DNA of 46,403 nucleotides from Planctomycetia bacterium (GTDB lineage Bacteria > Planctomycetota > Phycisphaerae > Phycisphaerales > SM1A02). Shown here piece by piece: positions 7,768 through 15,548 of this stretch. Both the position numbers and the translations under genes were made by a program. Where the stretch lies: contig SXSS01000078.1 in assembly GCA_005792145.1 (NCBI GenBank), positions 1 through 46,403 of the forward strand, read 5' to 3'. Each line of letters opens with the position of its first letter. Position 1 is the stretch's first letter. The notes beneath the pieces were generated by a model, which saw only the letters and a list, made by a program, of their open reading frames with translations, was not told the DNA's origin and made no database searches.

Positions 7768-9876
7768 TTAATCCTTTTTAATGTAATCACCTAGGTTTAA
7801 CCCAGGTTCTGGCTGTTCCATTTGAACATCAAAGTCAATTCGAGACGGATCGACTGCTATCACATATTTGATCCGAGCAGAAGCGAGGGCACGCGACAGC
7901 ACTGCCATAATTGCTCGCTCGCGATAGATTTCTGGAGCAGCTCGATACGAGGGAGCCTGACCAAGCACTTTACTAGTTGTTGCGCGGGCTTGCATCAACA
8001 TATCCCAACGTTTCGCATGGGCCATGCCAATGACGCTTGCTGCTTGAGCTCGAGCATCGACGATCAATTTTTCGATCATCGCTCGCTTCTCAAGAGCGAC
8101 GGCAGAACCCTTGCCCTGATCCCGCTCGATTGACTCGAGGGCACGAATTTCACTCACGACTCGCTGCCCATTTTCTGGGCTACCTACCAAACTGGACATC
8201 GTTGAATTGACCATTCGTTTCGCTTCGTCGACCACTTTGCGAGAATTTTGAATATCAATCGACAATTCTTCGAACATGGCGGCGGACTGACTTGCAGGCG
8301 GCCGCAGAACAGGCAATAGAATTCCGACGACTTCGACTCCACTGCGACTCAGGTCGAATGATTCCTGAATTCGAACTTTCAATTGAAGAACAAGGGAATC
8401 TCCAGAAGGAGAGAGAACTTGGTCAATTGTTTTTGTCGAAAGCAATTGACTGACTTCTCGCATCGCAATAGCTCTGAGAGCGCGCTCCCTCATATCGAGG
8501 GCAGTACGGCGCGAGCGTGAATCTCCAGAAAAATTGAGGTAGTCCAGCAATCCATCCACTTTGACCCTGTATTCCAAGACGATGTCCGCATCGACAAGAG
8601 CGAATTGGGCAGAAACTGTGGAATTTTCAGCGGGATCTGTCGGAGACTTCAAAGGCGATGCTTTACTTTCATTACTCGCCAATACGATGAAGGCGAGGCG
8701 AGTTGGATCGGGTTCGCCTTCGATAGGCCAGAGATTAATTTTCGTTGTGGGAAGAAGTTTTGGACCCAACACAAGAGTTCGAATCTGACCGACATCTATC
8801 CGTTCAATGGACTCGAAAGGCCAAGGCCATTTGAACACCATCGACCCTTGAGTTACTTCACCAATGACTTGACCGCCTCTGAGTCGAACAGCCTGCTCTC
8901 CTGGCTGAACAACGACGACCATCGACATGAGAAGAAGGATCGCAATGCCGAGTACACCAAGCCGAAGAGTACTTCTCAGAAGTAATTGATAACCCCATGA
9001 GCTAGTGATATCGAACCCAAATTGGTAATTCACAGCCTCATTGATGCTGCGAACTATTGAATCTGGCGCGGCAGCCAAACCAAGAAGTTTGGAATCGAAG
9101 GCCGGACGAGATAACTCTGAGCGTCGTCGAGGTCGATAGATGTTCAGGATAAGGTTTAAAAGAATTTCACCCGCAATCACCGCGAGAAAAATCCCAATGC
9201 CGTATGCAACGCCTTCAAGTACCGCAGGATTGCGAAAGACTTGAAAAATAATTCCAACAGCGACTGCGAGAAGGACGAGAGCATTGCCGACCATTGCCCC
9301 TGCTCCTCCACGCAAATTCTGCCATGCCGGCTGCTGAGACATTCCCGCTACAAATCGAGAGAAAATAAAAGTCATAAGCGAAAGTGCCGCACAAATCGCA
9401 AGTTGCCATCCAAGATTCGAACCAACATCAAAAGTCACTGCATTTCCTGTGGTGTCATCGAGCCGTGCAAGCCAAACTAATGTGAAATATGAGATCATCG
9501 CAAGCAATATGACCATGATGAAACTCATGATCGGCATCAGCCACTGATGCATGAAGGTCAAGCGCCGAGCTGCTGCTTGACTGACTTCGCGTTCACCATC
9601 TAACGCGCCCTTGATTCCCTTTCGATATTGTTCAATTTCATCGTTTTCAATTGCTTCAATTCGTTCAAGTCGATGCTGATGAAAGAGCACCACTAAAGAA
9701 ATCCAAACCAATACTCCCGAAAGAACATAAACCGAAGCCAGAACGAGCGCCGAATCATTCGCGGCCCGAGCAAAGACCAGAAGTGAAATGCCAAGAAAAA
9801 ACTGTATGGCGAGCCCAATGCTCGATACTCGGGTGGCTTGCTGGTATATGAATTGATCACGGGTCATATCACACAT
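7768..9876 (-). CDS. Polytopic SPFH/band-7 protein, HflK-like, first gene of the SPFH-ABC operon
   Basis: This 702-residue protein has an unusual layout. The first ~330 residues hold about seven hydrophobic segments, roughly at 17-37, 42-64, 108-137, 150-172, 192-215, 218-245 and 304-326. The last one leads straight into an SPFH domain (VVQPGEQAVRLRGGQVIGEV, then FKWPWPFESIERIDV, the HflK signature-like part). The tail is helical with EAKRMVNSTMSS and an ARAQAASVIGMAHAKR stretch. Standard HflK has only one membrane helix, so the polytopic N-terminus sets it apart. The ATG at 9876 has no clear Shine-Dalgarno. The gene is divergent from the permease at 10008 across 131 bases and should head the operon that continues to the left edge. 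Confidence 0.82.
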   Translation of the reverse strand: MCDMTRDQFIYQQATRVSSIGLAIQFFLGISLLVFARAANDSALVLASVYVLSGVLVWISLVVLFHQHRLERIEAIENDEIEQYRKGIKGALDGEREVSQAAARRLTFMHQWLMPIMSFIMVILLAMISYFTLVWLARLDDTTGNAVTFDVGSNLGWQLAICAALSLMTFIFSRFVAGMSQQPAWQNLRGGAGAMVGNALVLLAVAVGIIFQVFRNPAVLEGVAYGIGIFLAVIAGEILLNLILNIYRPRRRSELSRPAFDSKLLGLAAAPDSIVRSINEAVNYQFGFDITSSWGYQLLLRSTLRLGVLGIAILLLMSMVVVVQPGEQAVRLRGGQVIGEVTQGSMVFKWPWPFESIERIDVGQIRTLVLGPKLLPTTKINLWPIEGEPDPTRLAFIVLASNESKASPLKSPTDPAENSTVSAQFALVDADIVLEYRVKVDGLLDYLNFSGDSRSRRTALDMRERALRAIAMREVSQLLSTKTIDQVLSPSGDSLVLQLKVRIQESFDLSRSGVEVVGILLPVLRPPASQSAAMFEELSIDIQNSRKVVDEAKRMVNSTMSSLVGSPENGQRVVSEIRALESIERDQGKGSAVALEKRAMIEKLIVDARAQAASVIGMAHAKRWDMLMQARATTSKVLGQAPSYRAAPEIYRERAIMAVLSRALASARIKYVIAVDPSRIDFDVQMEQPEPGLNLGDYIKKD

Positions 9877-10007
9877 AGGATACGATAGTTATAACGTTCT
9901 TGTTCACTGCACAGATAGAACGGCTCACTTCAGGCTCACGTCGTTCTAGATCCAAAGATTACAGACTCGCTCGGTTGAAAAACGACATATAGTATGTCTG
10001 CTTTCCC
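9877..10007. promoter_or_regulatory. Divergent intergenic region between the SPFH-ABC operon and an ABC-2 permease
   Basis: These 131 bases separate two divergently transcribed units and must hold at least one promoter. AT-rich hexamers are visible close to each start: TATAGT at 9988-9993 facing the plus-strand gene, and TATAAC on the minus strand at 9893-9888. No convincing -35 partner at 16-18 bases is present for either. Neither downstream gene has a good ribosome binding site, so short or absent leaders are possible. I do not see a palindrome strong enough to call an operator. Confidence 0.3.
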
Positions 10008-11045
10008 ATGACATTTATTGAACAACTATTTGCGATTGCTAGGAATACCTTCTTCGAGTGTGTACGCCAGCCAATTTCTCTCATTATTTTGGTTGCCTCA
10101 GTGATTTTAGTTGTAATTTCAAACCCGCTTTCAGCATTCACAATGTCTGATGACCAACGAATGTATGTAGACATAGGTCTTTCGACCGTTTTCATGTCTG
10201 GGGCAATCCTCGCCGCTTTTCTTGCGACAACGGTTGTCAATCAAGAAATCTTAAATCGAACGGTCCTTCTTGTCATCTCCAAACCCGTTCCTCGAGTGAC
10301 TTTCATCGTTGGGAAATATTTTGGCGTGACAATGGCGTTAATCGCAACAACCATAGTCCCTGCGTTGGCATTTCTGCTTGTCGAGGTGCATGGCGTGATG
10401 CAGACCGCAAAAACCTCTTTTCGATGGCCCTGCATCGTCTTTGGAGGATTCGCGGTCCTCTTAACGATCGGAACTTCGACTTGGTGCAATTATTTCTATG
10501 GAAAATCCTTCGCCGCAATAATGGTACTACTCGGTGCCCCTCTTATGCTGATTGCTTATGTTCTGAGTCTATTCTTCAATTTTGATTGGTCCTCGATCAG
10601 TGTGGCAAGCGAATTTCGATATGAATTGGTCGTCTCGATTCTGCTTATGTTTCTTTCATTAAGCATCATTTCAGCGATTGCTGTCGCAGTGAGTACTCGA
10701 TTGGGACAGGTCTTAACCATTGGACTCACCCTTGCAATCTTGGTGCTCGGGCTGCTTTCGGACTGGATCTTCGCCAGAAAAATCTTGGCTCTCGAACAGT
10801 TGATTTCCGTTCGCGAGGCTGCAAATGGAGGTTCATTTGATATGGATCATCTTGTGCTCTGGGGTTACAAGGCGGGATATTCCATACTCCCAAACTTTCA
10901 GGTTTTTTGGGTGGTTGATGCTGTCAATCAAGGTCAATCCATACCTATGGAATATATTTCTCTTGTTGTTCCCTACGCCGTACTGATGACAGTTGCTGCT
11001 CTCGCTTTAGCGACTGCGATGTTTCAGCGTCGCGAAGTGGGATGA
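10008..11045 (+). CDS. ABC-2-type transporter permease
   Basis: This 345-residue, very hydrophobic protein has about seven membrane segments. They include LIILVASVILVVIS near residue 25, FMSGAILAAFLATTVV near 65, ALIATTIVPALAFLLVEV near 115, a block at 145-190 and a C-terminal helix ending at FQRREVG. The LLVISKPVPRVTFIVGKYFG motif is the one that links ABC-2 permeases of the NosY type, and it is also seen in the permease at 2109-4142. No ATPase gene is adjacent on this strand. It may use the ATPase at 4139-5353 or one elsewhere; that is inference. The ATG at 10008 has no ribosome binding site (TCTGCTTTCCC precedes it). Confidence 0.82.
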   Translation: MTFIEQLFAIARNTFFECVRQPISLIILVASVILVVISNPLSAFTMSDDQRMYVDIGLSTVFMSGAILAAFLATTVVNQEILNRTVLLVISKPVPRVTFIVGKYFGVTMALIATTIVPALAFLLVEVHGVMQTAKTSFRWPCIVFGGFAVLLTIGTSTWCNYFYGKSFAAIMVLLGAPLMLIAYVLSLFFNFDWSSISVASEFRYELVVSILLMFLSLSIISAIAVAVSTRLGQVLTIGLTLAILVLGLLSDWIFARKILALEQLISVREAANGGSFDMDHLVLWGYKAGYSILPNFQVFWVVDAVNQGQSIPMEYISLVVPYAVLMTVAALALATAMFQRREVG

Positions 11046-11051
11046 TCAAGA

Positions 11052-12170
11052 TCAGTTCCCTGGCTGAGATTGAGCTTGCATTTCCTTGATCTGTTTGCGC
11101 ATCTGTAAAATCTCATCCTTCAACTGTTCAATTGCCTCTTCGCCAATTTGCAAGTCGTACTTCAATTCCGGTGGGCACTTCTTAAACCAATCGATGATCT
11201 TCTGGGTATTGCGAATTCGCGCCTGAAGAAATTGGATCCCTCCTTGGCTCGAGCCTTCAATCCCACGCTTTTGAATGAGAAGCGGAACCTCTTCCTTCGC
11301 ACCCTCGATAAGTTTTTGCCATTTCTCGGCAATGACCTTGCCAGCATTGTTGGCTTCGAATTTTGTTGGGTCATCCACTCCGAGTTCTTTAAACAGCTGC
11401 ATTTCGGTTGCAGCCGTTCCATCTGAAAAACCAGAATGCTCCGCGGAATGCGCGCTGAAATCCAGGTTCTCTTTATTATCACTCAACTTGAACTCATGTT
11501 TGTAATCATTGTAAAAAGTGACCTTGTCTCCGACTTTGTCATAAGACAATTCGACTTCGGAGTGAACCATTGCTGGCCCAATTTTTGGATCCCGGTCGCC
11601 TGCCGCGCATGCTTCCGCGACTCGAGACTTCCAATCTTCACGAGCGGATGTAATTTCTTCACGAGTTGCTCCATTGAGCATTGTGATGGAACCCAATGCC
11701 GCTTCTGGCATGAAATACATTTCATCGCAATAGAGCCCAGTAAATGCACCGCCAGAAATTGCTTTTTCGATCCAAGCAACTAAACGGTGCTTGCTCTTGA
11801 TTCGGGTAAGGCTTGCAGCGATTAGATCACCTTCAGTTACAAGACCACCATTTGAATTAATACGCAAAACAATAACTTGACCAGGACCAAATCCATCGGC
11901 GATTTTCTCAACTTGCTCCATCTCATCGTGACGCAAACCGATACCGACCATGCCATCGAGGGGAAGAACAAAAACTTGCTTCTTAGTCTTTTGGATTGGA
12001 TCGACGGATGTTGTTGCAGATTTGGCGGGGGCTTTTGAGTTGGTCTTCACTGGAGGTGAGCTCTGTCCGCCTTTCGGTGCAGAAGACTGGGCGAAGAGTT
12101 CTGCTTGTGAGAACAAGAGTATGGATGCAACACCAATAAATTTTCTATTACGAGAGGATAAATGCTTCAC
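11052..12170 (-). CDS. Exported ClpP/NfeD-fold serine protease-like protein (putative active paralogue)
   Basis: The product has 372 residues. A signal-peptide-like N-terminus (KFIGVASILLFSQAELFAQS) is followed by a Pro/Ser/Lys-rich linker and a ClpP/crotonase-fold domain of the membrane-associated NfeD/SppA type. The oxyanion-side segment VLRINSNGGL is present. The motif AISGGAFTGLYCDEMYF gives a candidate catalytic Ser139. Lys181, 42 residues later, fits the Ser/Lys dyad spacing known for the NfeD-associated protease of Pyrococcus. The C-terminal ~70 residues form a likely coiled coil (EEAIEQLKDEILQMRKQIKEM). I chose the GTG at 12170 because a GGAG lies 7 bases before it and it follows the stop of the paralogue upstream by 16 bases. 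A longer GTG start at 12248 would add 26 residues ahead of the signal peptide. Confidence 0.78.
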   Translation of the reverse strand: MKHLSSRNRKFIGVASILLFSQAELFAQSSAPKGGQSSPPVKTNSKAPAKSATTSVDPIQKTKKQVFVLPLDGMVGIGLRHDEMEQVEKIADGFGPGQVIVLRINSNGGLVTEGDLIAASLTRIKSKHRLVAWIEKAISGGAFTGLYCDEMYFMPEAALGSITMLNGATREEITSAREDWKSRVAEACAAGDRDPKIGPAMVHSEVELSYDKVGDKVTFYNDYKHEFKLSDNKENLDFSAHSAEHSGFSDGTAATEMQLFKELGVDDPTKFEANNAGKVIAEKWQKLIEGAKEEVPLLIQKRGIEGSSQGGIQFLQARIRNTQKIIDWFKKCPPELKYDLQIGEEAIEQLKDEILQMRKQIKEMQAQSQPGN

Positions 12171-12177
12171 AAAGAAT

Positions 12178-12181
12178 CTCC
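12178..12181 (-). promoter_or_regulatory. Ribosome binding site deciding the GTG start at 12170
   Basis: On the minus strand the sequence TTCTGGAGATTCTTT runs directly into GTG at 12170. The GGAG core sits 7 bases before the start, an ideal spacing. The upstream in-frame GTG at 12248 lies inside the previous gene, which supports the shorter protein with its signal peptide at the very N-terminus. Confidence 0.6.
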
Positions 12182-12186
12182 AGAAT

Positions 12187-13482
12187 TTATTGACTATTCG
12201 AAATATCTGAGCCCAGTCCCAAGCCTCCACCACCGCCTTTACCACCACCTGATGGGGGTGGCGCAGTGGACTTGTTCAATCCACGAATCCGTTCTTGCAA
12301 TCGCAAAAGCTCTGTCTCGACTTCCAACTTCGAGACACCAAACTCTTGATTCAGTTTTATTGCAACCGCAGGATATTTCTTAATGATTGAAAGGACTTTT
12401 TCTAAAATTCCCTTGGCTTTAGTCAGATTCTTCTTTTCGTCTTTGCCTTGGGCATCACCCAAAGCTTCTTGGTACTGCGGATATGACTTGGCACAATCCG
12501 CAAGTCCTTTTCGCCAACCATCGATGTATTCACGAACCAAGACTTCGCCACCTTGCGGCATACGCTCGAAATTCCGAATGCCTTTTAGGTACATCAGATC
12601 TTCGATCATGGTTGCATCATCATCAGAGACTGTGCCATCGGACAGACCAAGTTCTTCCGCCATTTCCGGGGTGAAATGTGCGGTGATTGACTCGGTGCTC
12701 CCATCGACAACCCACGTACCCTTTGCGTTGTCGGACCAAACGATTTCTCGGCCCTTGAAACTTGCGCTGAGCATCTTGTCTTCCCGCATCATTGCCATTC
12801 CGATGGCCGGGTCATAGCCGCCAGAAATAAGGAAACCATTACAAATCCCAACGAATGCCTCGCGGAATTTTGCGTAAACTTCAGGGTCAGAAACTTTCGT
12901 TCGTTCCTGAATCCGCTCGAGCCCCATCAATCTCGCAGATTCGGTCATATACATATTCGGCCAAGAGAGCCCTAGAAGTGCGCTATATCCAACCGCGTCC
13001 CGCACAATCATGATCGGCTCGGCTCCGACTTTTGCGATGACTTCCTTCAAATTTCGAGACATTTTTCGAATTCCGTCGTCATCAAATATTCCAAATTTTC
13101 TGGGGTCATCACCGAGATATCTCACACTATCGATATCCGCGGAGTTGAGGACGAACACAACAAAGTCTGGACGCTTTTCCGCGATATCCTTGGTAATCTG
13201 CTCATAAACTTGTGGGTGGATATCTAGGCCGAATTGCCCTTTGTCTTTCAATCCCATTGGAACAACATAGACCGTCTTTCCTTTTTCAGTCGGGATGACC
13301 GGAGCAACTTCAGCAGGCGCTTTTTTACTTGCGGCAACTTTGGGAGCGGCTTTCGCAGGAGGCTTTGCCGTCTTCGAACTCGCTGGTGGAGTTGTCGCGG
13401 GCTTTGATTGGGCAGAAGCATCCATGTCAAAAAGAGAGATGCTTACGACTGCGATGGCGAAGAGAAACATCGTTCGGTTCAT
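12187..13482 (-). CDS. Exported ClpP/NfeD-fold paralogue with degenerate active site
   Basis: This 431-residue protein has a signal peptide (MFLFAIAVVSISLFDM, cleavage near ASA-Q), an Ala/Pro/Lys-rich linker to residue ~65 and a ClpP-fold domain. It aligns with the product of the next gene. VVFVLNSADI parallels VIVLRINSNGG, DAVGYSALLGLSWPNMYM parallels the segment with the active serine, and DPAIGMAMM parallels DPKIGPAMV. The catalytic serine position holds Gly165; the nearest serine is Ser167, two residues on. The oxyanion glycines are also replaced, so I infer a pseudoprotease or regulatory partner. The tail has a coiled coil (VETELLRLQERIRGLNK) and a Gly-rich end. The start at 13482 has no Shine-Dalgarno, but a good promoter match lies directly upstream. 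Confidence 0.78.
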   Translation of the reverse strand: MNRTMFLFAIAVVSISLFDMDASAQSKPATTPPASSKTAKPPAKAAPKVAASKKAPAEVAPVIPTEKGKTVYVVPMGLKDKGQFGLDIHPQVYEQITKDIAEKRPDFVVFVLNSADIDSVRYLGDDPRKFGIFDDDGIRKMSRNLKEVIAKVGAEPIMIVRDAVGYSALLGLSWPNMYMTESARLMGLERIQERTKVSDPEVYAKFREAFVGICNGFLISGGYDPAIGMAMMREDKMLSASFKGREIVWSDNAKGTWVVDGSTESITAHFTPEMAEELGLSDGTVSDDDATMIEDLMYLKGIRNFERMPQGGEVLVREYIDGWRKGLADCAKSYPQYQEALGDAQGKDEKKNLTKAKGILEKVLSIIKKYPAVAIKLNQEFGVSKLEVETELLRLQERIRGLNKSTAPPPSGGGKGGGGGLGLGSDISNSQ

Positions 13483-13488
13483 TACAGG

Positions 13489-13517
13489 ATCATAGCCATA
13501 AAACCACTTTGAACCAA
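13489..13517 (-). promoter_or_regulatory. Candidate sigma70-type promoter, possibly giving a leaderless mRNA
   Basis: On the minus strand TTGGTT (13517-13512) and TATGAT (13494-13489) are separated by exactly 17 bases. They score four and five of six against the standard -35 and -10 consensus (TTGACA, TATAAT). Only six bases (CCTGTA) lie between the -10 element and the ATG at 13482. A transcript would therefore start at or next to the start codon. No ribosome binding site is present, which agrees with leaderless translation. This is a sequence-only call. Confidence 0.45.
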
Positions 13518-13544
13518 TAGTGCCTTTGGACTTTCTCGACTATA

Positions 13545-13593
13545 GAAAAACTCAAAAACCGTCACTGACCAATGGCACTTCAGCGTGCCCATT
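13545..13593 (-). terminator. Possible terminator at the end of the cca operon
   Basis: On the minus strand a stem formed by AATGGGCAC and GTGCCATT (one bulged G, six-base loop) overlaps the last codons of cca at 13593-13571. The small GTCAGTGAC element follows, then GGTTTTTGAGTTTTT. The U-rich tract is not directly against the main stem, so this is an imperfect intrinsic terminator. Its position between the cca stop and the promoter of the next gene on the same strand is what would be expected. Confidence 0.35.
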
Positions 13594-14830
13594 CTCGATG
13601 ACCAAATGCGAGTGCTTGATCCTTGGAATTGAGTTCCCCTTCCAATTGCAAGTCATATATTCGGTCTAGAAGCACTTTGAATCGGGGTCCAGGTTCGAAG
13701 CCCAGTGCGATCAAATCTGATCCGCTCACCAAAGGTTGTGGATTTAATCCGCCAGTTTCCGCCGCGAGGTGGGCAACCGTCTTGCCGACTTCGCTTACGC
13801 GCTCAGGCACGACTCCATACAAGACCTTCAGAGCAGAGGGAAATGCACTTCGGGATGCGAGTCGTTTGCGGCCAGACTTTGGCAAAGTCTCCCACTTCGA
13901 GTCAAGTGTGGAGACGATCTCAAGAATCTCCATCATCTCCTTGGATTCATTTCCAGATAAATTGAGTGAGTCCTGCCACCTTCCAGGTGAATGATTGGGC
14001 GCGCGCTCCGCACGGTCAAGGTGCCAGGCAGCCAAGACCGTTGCGAATGAAACTTCGCTGGGCAATCCAGCAATCCGCTTGCAAGCGCCAATCGAATTCG
14101 ACTCCGCGAGCGCCGGTGCGTCAAGTCCCCATCGCTCGATCAATTGTGCCGAGCGTAAGCGTGTTGGATGGGCAAACATTCTGCGAAACTCGCCACCGAT
14201 GCGCTCTCGACTGACACCACTCAAGTCGCGTGATGCATCACAAATGGCCTTTTCTGTCGAAGAATCTATTGACATTTCGAAGCGTGCTGCAAAGCGCACA
14301 GCGCGCAAAGTGCGCAGACGATCTTCCCGCAATCGAGCAACAGGATCGCCGATTGCGCGGAGGATTCGATTGGATAAATCTTTTTGACCATCGACGAAAT
14401 CCACGACCTCGCCTGTGAGTGGATGGCGAAAGAGACCGTTGATCGTGAAATCGCGACGCTGCGCATCTTCGTTCGCACTTGCAAATCGAATGTCGCTTGG
14501 ACGACGGCCATCTCGATATTCGCCGTCGCTTCGAAAGGTTGCGACTTCGATCACTCGACCTTTCCAACGAATCAACATCACGCCGAAAGCCTCCCCGACT
14601 CCGCGAGCACTGCGAAAAATCTTGACGATTTCATCTGGTGGCGCACTGGTTGCGATGTCGAAATCTGTGGGTTCAAGGCCGAGAATTTCGTCGCGAACGC
14701 AACCACCCGCGAAGTATGCGATGAATCCACGCTCGATGATCAGCCGCGCGACAGCGACGGCTGCTTCCCGTGGAGTGCACTCCGGCAACCGGGAAGAACT
14801 CTCTTGTGAATCGGATTCAGGTTTGTTCAT
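13580..14830 (-). CDS. cca: CCA tRNA nucleotidyltransferase / poly(A) polymerase family (class II)
   Basis: The product has 416 residues. It adds or repairs the 3' CCA of tRNA, or adds A residues; sequence alone does not separate these two roles. The nucleotidyltransferase head is clear: FAGGCVRDEILG near residues 40-51, then the metal-binding DFDIAT. The later class II motifs follow: RRDFTINGLF, DFVDGQKDL with the IGDP loop, EDRLRTLRAVRFAARF, and the RIGGEFRRMF segment. The ATG at 14830 is chosen because it puts a short polar leader before the domain. It overlaps the end of plsC by 14 bases, the same close packing as the rest of this operon. A longer reading frame extends upstream to 14905 inside plsC. 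Confidence 0.9.
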   Translation of the reverse strand: MNKPESDSQESSSRLPECTPREAAVAVARLIIERGFIAYFAGGCVRDEILGLEPTDFDIATSAPPDEIVKIFRSARGVGEAFGVMLIRWKGRVIEVATFRSDGEYRDGRRPSDIRFASANEDAQRRDFTINGLFRHPLTGEVVDFVDGQKDLSNRILRAIGDPVARLREDRLRTLRAVRFAARFEMSIDSSTEKAICDASRDLSGVSRERIGGEFRRMFAHPTRLRSAQLIERWGLDAPALAESNSIGACKRIAGLPSEVSFATVLAAWHLDRAERAPNHSPGRWQDSLNLSGNESKEMMEILEIVSTLDSKWETLPKSGRKRLASRSAFPSALKVLYGVVPERVSEVGKTVAHLAAETGGLNPQPLVSGSDLIALGFEPGPRFKVLLDRIYDLQLEGELNSKDQALAFGHREWAR

Positions 14831-15548
14831 CTGCTGGTCCAATCGCTGGGTACACCCCTCCCGAATGACTCCGAAGTCTCTTACGACAGTGCTGCATGAG
14901 CTCATTCACGCGCCTGCGAATTTCTTCCAGACCTGCGGAGGCATCGGCGAAGAGTTTTGCTGATTCTGCGGGCGAAATGACGGGACCAATCGCCGCCCAA
15001 ATTCGACCTCGTAAACGAGGCATTTTCGATCCCGTCGGCCAGATATCGAAGGCGCCGTCGATCGCGATCGGCACGATCGGCGCACCAGATTTTCGCGCGA
15101 GCAATTCGACCCCTCGACGGAATTCTTTGATTGATCCATCTGGAGATCGCGAGCCTTCTGGATAGATCATAATTGCACGACCTGCGGCAAGTTCATCAAG
15201 GGCAGATCGAACAGCATCTCGATTGCCGCCATCCGAACGAACTGAGATGCAATTGAGCGCACGCAGAAGCGCGCCAAAAAAGGGATTGCGAAACAGTTCT
15301 TCTTTCGCCATTGGTCGTGCAACACGATCGCCGACAGCCAGTCCATGAATCATTGGATCCAAAAACGACTGATGATTTGCGATGAAAATGACGGGCCCGT
15401 GACGAGGAACATGATGCGCGCCTTCGACTCGGAAGCGGTATCGCCATGACAACATGCTTTGACAGACTTGTGAGCATGCATCCCAAAATGCAGTCTTCGC
15501 AAAGCCCGCGCCCGGCGCCCGGCGCCGGTGGGCGAATGAATTTCTCAC
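14817..15548 (-). CDS. plsC: 1-acyl-sn-glycerol-3-phosphate acyltransferase (PlsC family)
   Basis: This 243-residue protein transfers an acyl chain to lysophosphatidic acid or a related acceptor at the inner membrane. The HX4D motif is NHQSFLDP. The second block is FRNPFFGALLRALNCISVRSDGG, the third YPEGSRSPDGSIKEFRRG and the fourth is around APIVPIAIDG, all in the family order and spacing. The GTG at 15548 overlaps the stop of cmk as GTGA. A GGGGGA ribosome binding site lies 5 bases ahead of it, so I prefer it to the TTG at 15563. Fusion-like packing of cmk and plsC is common in bacteria, which supports the assignment. Confidence 0.92.
   Translation of the reverse strand: MRNSFAHRRRAPGAGFAKTAFWDACSQVCQSMLSWRYRFRVEGAHHVPRHGPVIFIANHQSFLDPMIHGLAVGDRVARPMAKEELFRNPFFGALLRALNCISVRSDGGNRDAVRSALDELAAGRAIMIYPEGSRSPDGSIKEFRRGVELLARKSGAPIVPIAIDGAFDIWPTGSKMPRLRGRIWAAIGPVISPAESAKLFADASAGLEEIRRRVNELMQHCRKRLRSHSGGVYPAIGPADEQT

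Noticed and set aside
9994-10011. Five-codon frame MSAFP whose stop overlaps the permease start
   Set aside because: Too short to separate from chance, and it has no ribosome binding site.
13505-13530. SOS or other palindromic operator near the ClpP-fold promoter
   Set aside because: No convincing inverted repeat beyond the promoter hexamers.
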